Shown one piece after another: positions 63,360-64,000 of a stretch of 64,000 nt of DNA. The position numbers and the translations under genes were made by a program. The notes below the pieces were generated by a model. The model was given only the letters and a program-made list of their open reading frames with translations, did no database searches and was not told the DNA's origin. The stretch comes from Petaurus breviceps papuanus (lineage: Eukaryota > Chordata > Mammalia > Diprotodontia > Petauridae). The stretch lies in the NCBI GenBank assembly GCA_028583685.1, contig JAMXIF010000032.1, positions 730,301 to 794,300 of the forward strand, given 5' to 3'. Each line of letters begins with the position of its first letter. The first letter of the stretch is position 1.

Positions 63360-63393
63360 TCTGCCCTGCCGCTTACTCTGATGGCAGGGCAGA
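63360..63393. other. Inverted repeat, 11-bp arms
   Basis: TCTGCCCTGCC (63360-63370) and GGCAGGGCAGA (63383-63393) are perfectly complementary around a 12-base loop. Confidence 0.9.
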
Positions 63394-63566
63394 GGGCAGC
63401 TGTTACACAGAAATAGGACACTTTCCAGTAATTATGGCTTTTGAAAAATATGCTGGTCAATGGCTTCTTAACAAGTGACGCTATTAATCCCGAGTGTTCT
63501 CGATTCTTTATTTTGTTTGGGGAAAGAAGTCAGAGGCAATATTGTGTTATTTATCCCTGAAATAAT

Positions 63567-63580
63567 GTTGCCATAGTAAC
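63567..63580. promoter_or_regulatory. RFX X-box-like site GTTGCCATAGTAAC
   Basis: Near-palindromic match to the RFX X-box pattern GTTGCCATRGYAAC, with one difference at most in the second half site. Confidence 0.55.
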
Positions 63581-63843
63581 CTCTCTACCTTATAACAACA
63601 GCAGCGAAGTCACTGAAGCAAGGAAGCATGGAAGCCTTTTTAATAACTGGGAGCGTGGGTACCAAGGTTGGTAATGGAGAGCACCTTTGTTGGGGGCTGT
63701 AGCATTTAACCTCAAAGCGTGATGTGTGGGGCCTGTGTCTGAGGACAGCGTGGCTTTGTCAAGTCCAAAGTGAGCCATTTGTGTTAACTTGCTTTGCTAT
63801 TAGCATTGTTTCACATGACACTCTTAGAATGCAAGAATGTAGG

Positions 63844-63857
63844 GTTGCCATGGAAAC
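63844..63857. promoter_or_regulatory. Second X-box-like site GTTGCCATGGAAAC
   Basis: Intact first half GTTGCC and a one-base-altered second half GGAAAC, 263 bases after the first site. Confidence 0.45.
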
Positions 63858-64000
63858 CAAAAAAATGTACAAATTAAGACCCAGAATAGGAAAGCTTCTA
63901 CTGTTGCAATTCTGTTGATCATTATTAAAGAAATTATGTAGTGCAACTACAGGTATTGAATGTCAAAAAAAAAAAAAAGCAGGGGAGATACATTTAACAT

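Larger units (their letters stand above)
63241..64000. promoter_or_regulatory. Candidate regulatory island with two X-box-like sites
   Basis: About 700 bases with no recognised repeat, containing an 11-bp perfect inverted repeat, two RFX X-box-like sites and homeodomain cores (ccagtaattatgg, gctattaatcc). A homopolymer A run lies near 63966-63978. Promoter or enhancer status is inferred. Confidence 0.42.

Overview
This is a window of mammalian noncoding nuclear DNA, almost certainly from a marsupial. It is AT-rich and carries no supportable protein-coding exon, tRNA, rRNA or CRISPR. The host call rests on the repeats. The window is saturated with two kinds of tRNA-derived SINE. One is a short form beginning gggcagctaggtggc and ending in the cacttaaccccaattgcc box plus an A-rich tail. 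The other is a group of older MIR-like forms carrying cctcagtttcctcatctg. With them are L2, CR1/L3-type LINEs, marsupial-style L1 3' ends, two SINEs with a BovB/RTE-like tail, a hAT-like MITE and a mariner-type hairpin. I cannot tell an American from an Australian marsupial. Family names are from memory of these repeats; no library search was possible. Labels used below: 'type A' = the short SINE; 'variant 1' = MIR-like SINE ending ctaaggtcccttccag...ctatgatcc; 'variant 2' = MIR-like SINE ending cacctacctcccagggttgt...gctattattatt.

Layout. 1-4.8 kb: sparse old SINEs and unique DNA. 4.8-5.2 kb: a long polypurine tract. 5.2-6.2 kb and 9.9-11 kb: long repeat-free stretches with many homeodomain-type motifs, the best candidates for conserved noncoding (enhancer-like) DNA. 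11-19 kb: LINE-rich, with an L1 inside an L2, a (GA)n tract, and a second L1 that spans a 400-N assembly gap and contains two SINEs. 19-27 kb: dense SINEs, including a tandemly amplified SINE tail and an L2 fragment inside a SINE. 27-41 kb: alternating unique DNA and SINE/L2 fragments, with a hAT-like MITE and nested SINEs. 41-48 kb: RTE-tailed SINE, a G-rich candidate LTR, L2 and several CR1/L3 reverse-transcriptase pieces split by an unassigned element with direct terminal repeats. 48-58 kb: unique DNA, SINEs, a mariner-type hairpin, a TTCC array with a second 400-N gap, and an L2 split by two insertions. 58-64 kb: unique DNA and SINEs, ending in a repeat-free block with two RFX X-box-like sites.

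No genes act together here. The open frames in the window lie in repeats, microsatellites or unique DNA without recognisable domains, apart from frames that read LINE reverse transcriptase. The window is best read as intergenic or intronic sequence holding several candidate regulatory islands. I found no new biological system. The most useful observations are the candidate regulatory islands and several informative nested insertions.
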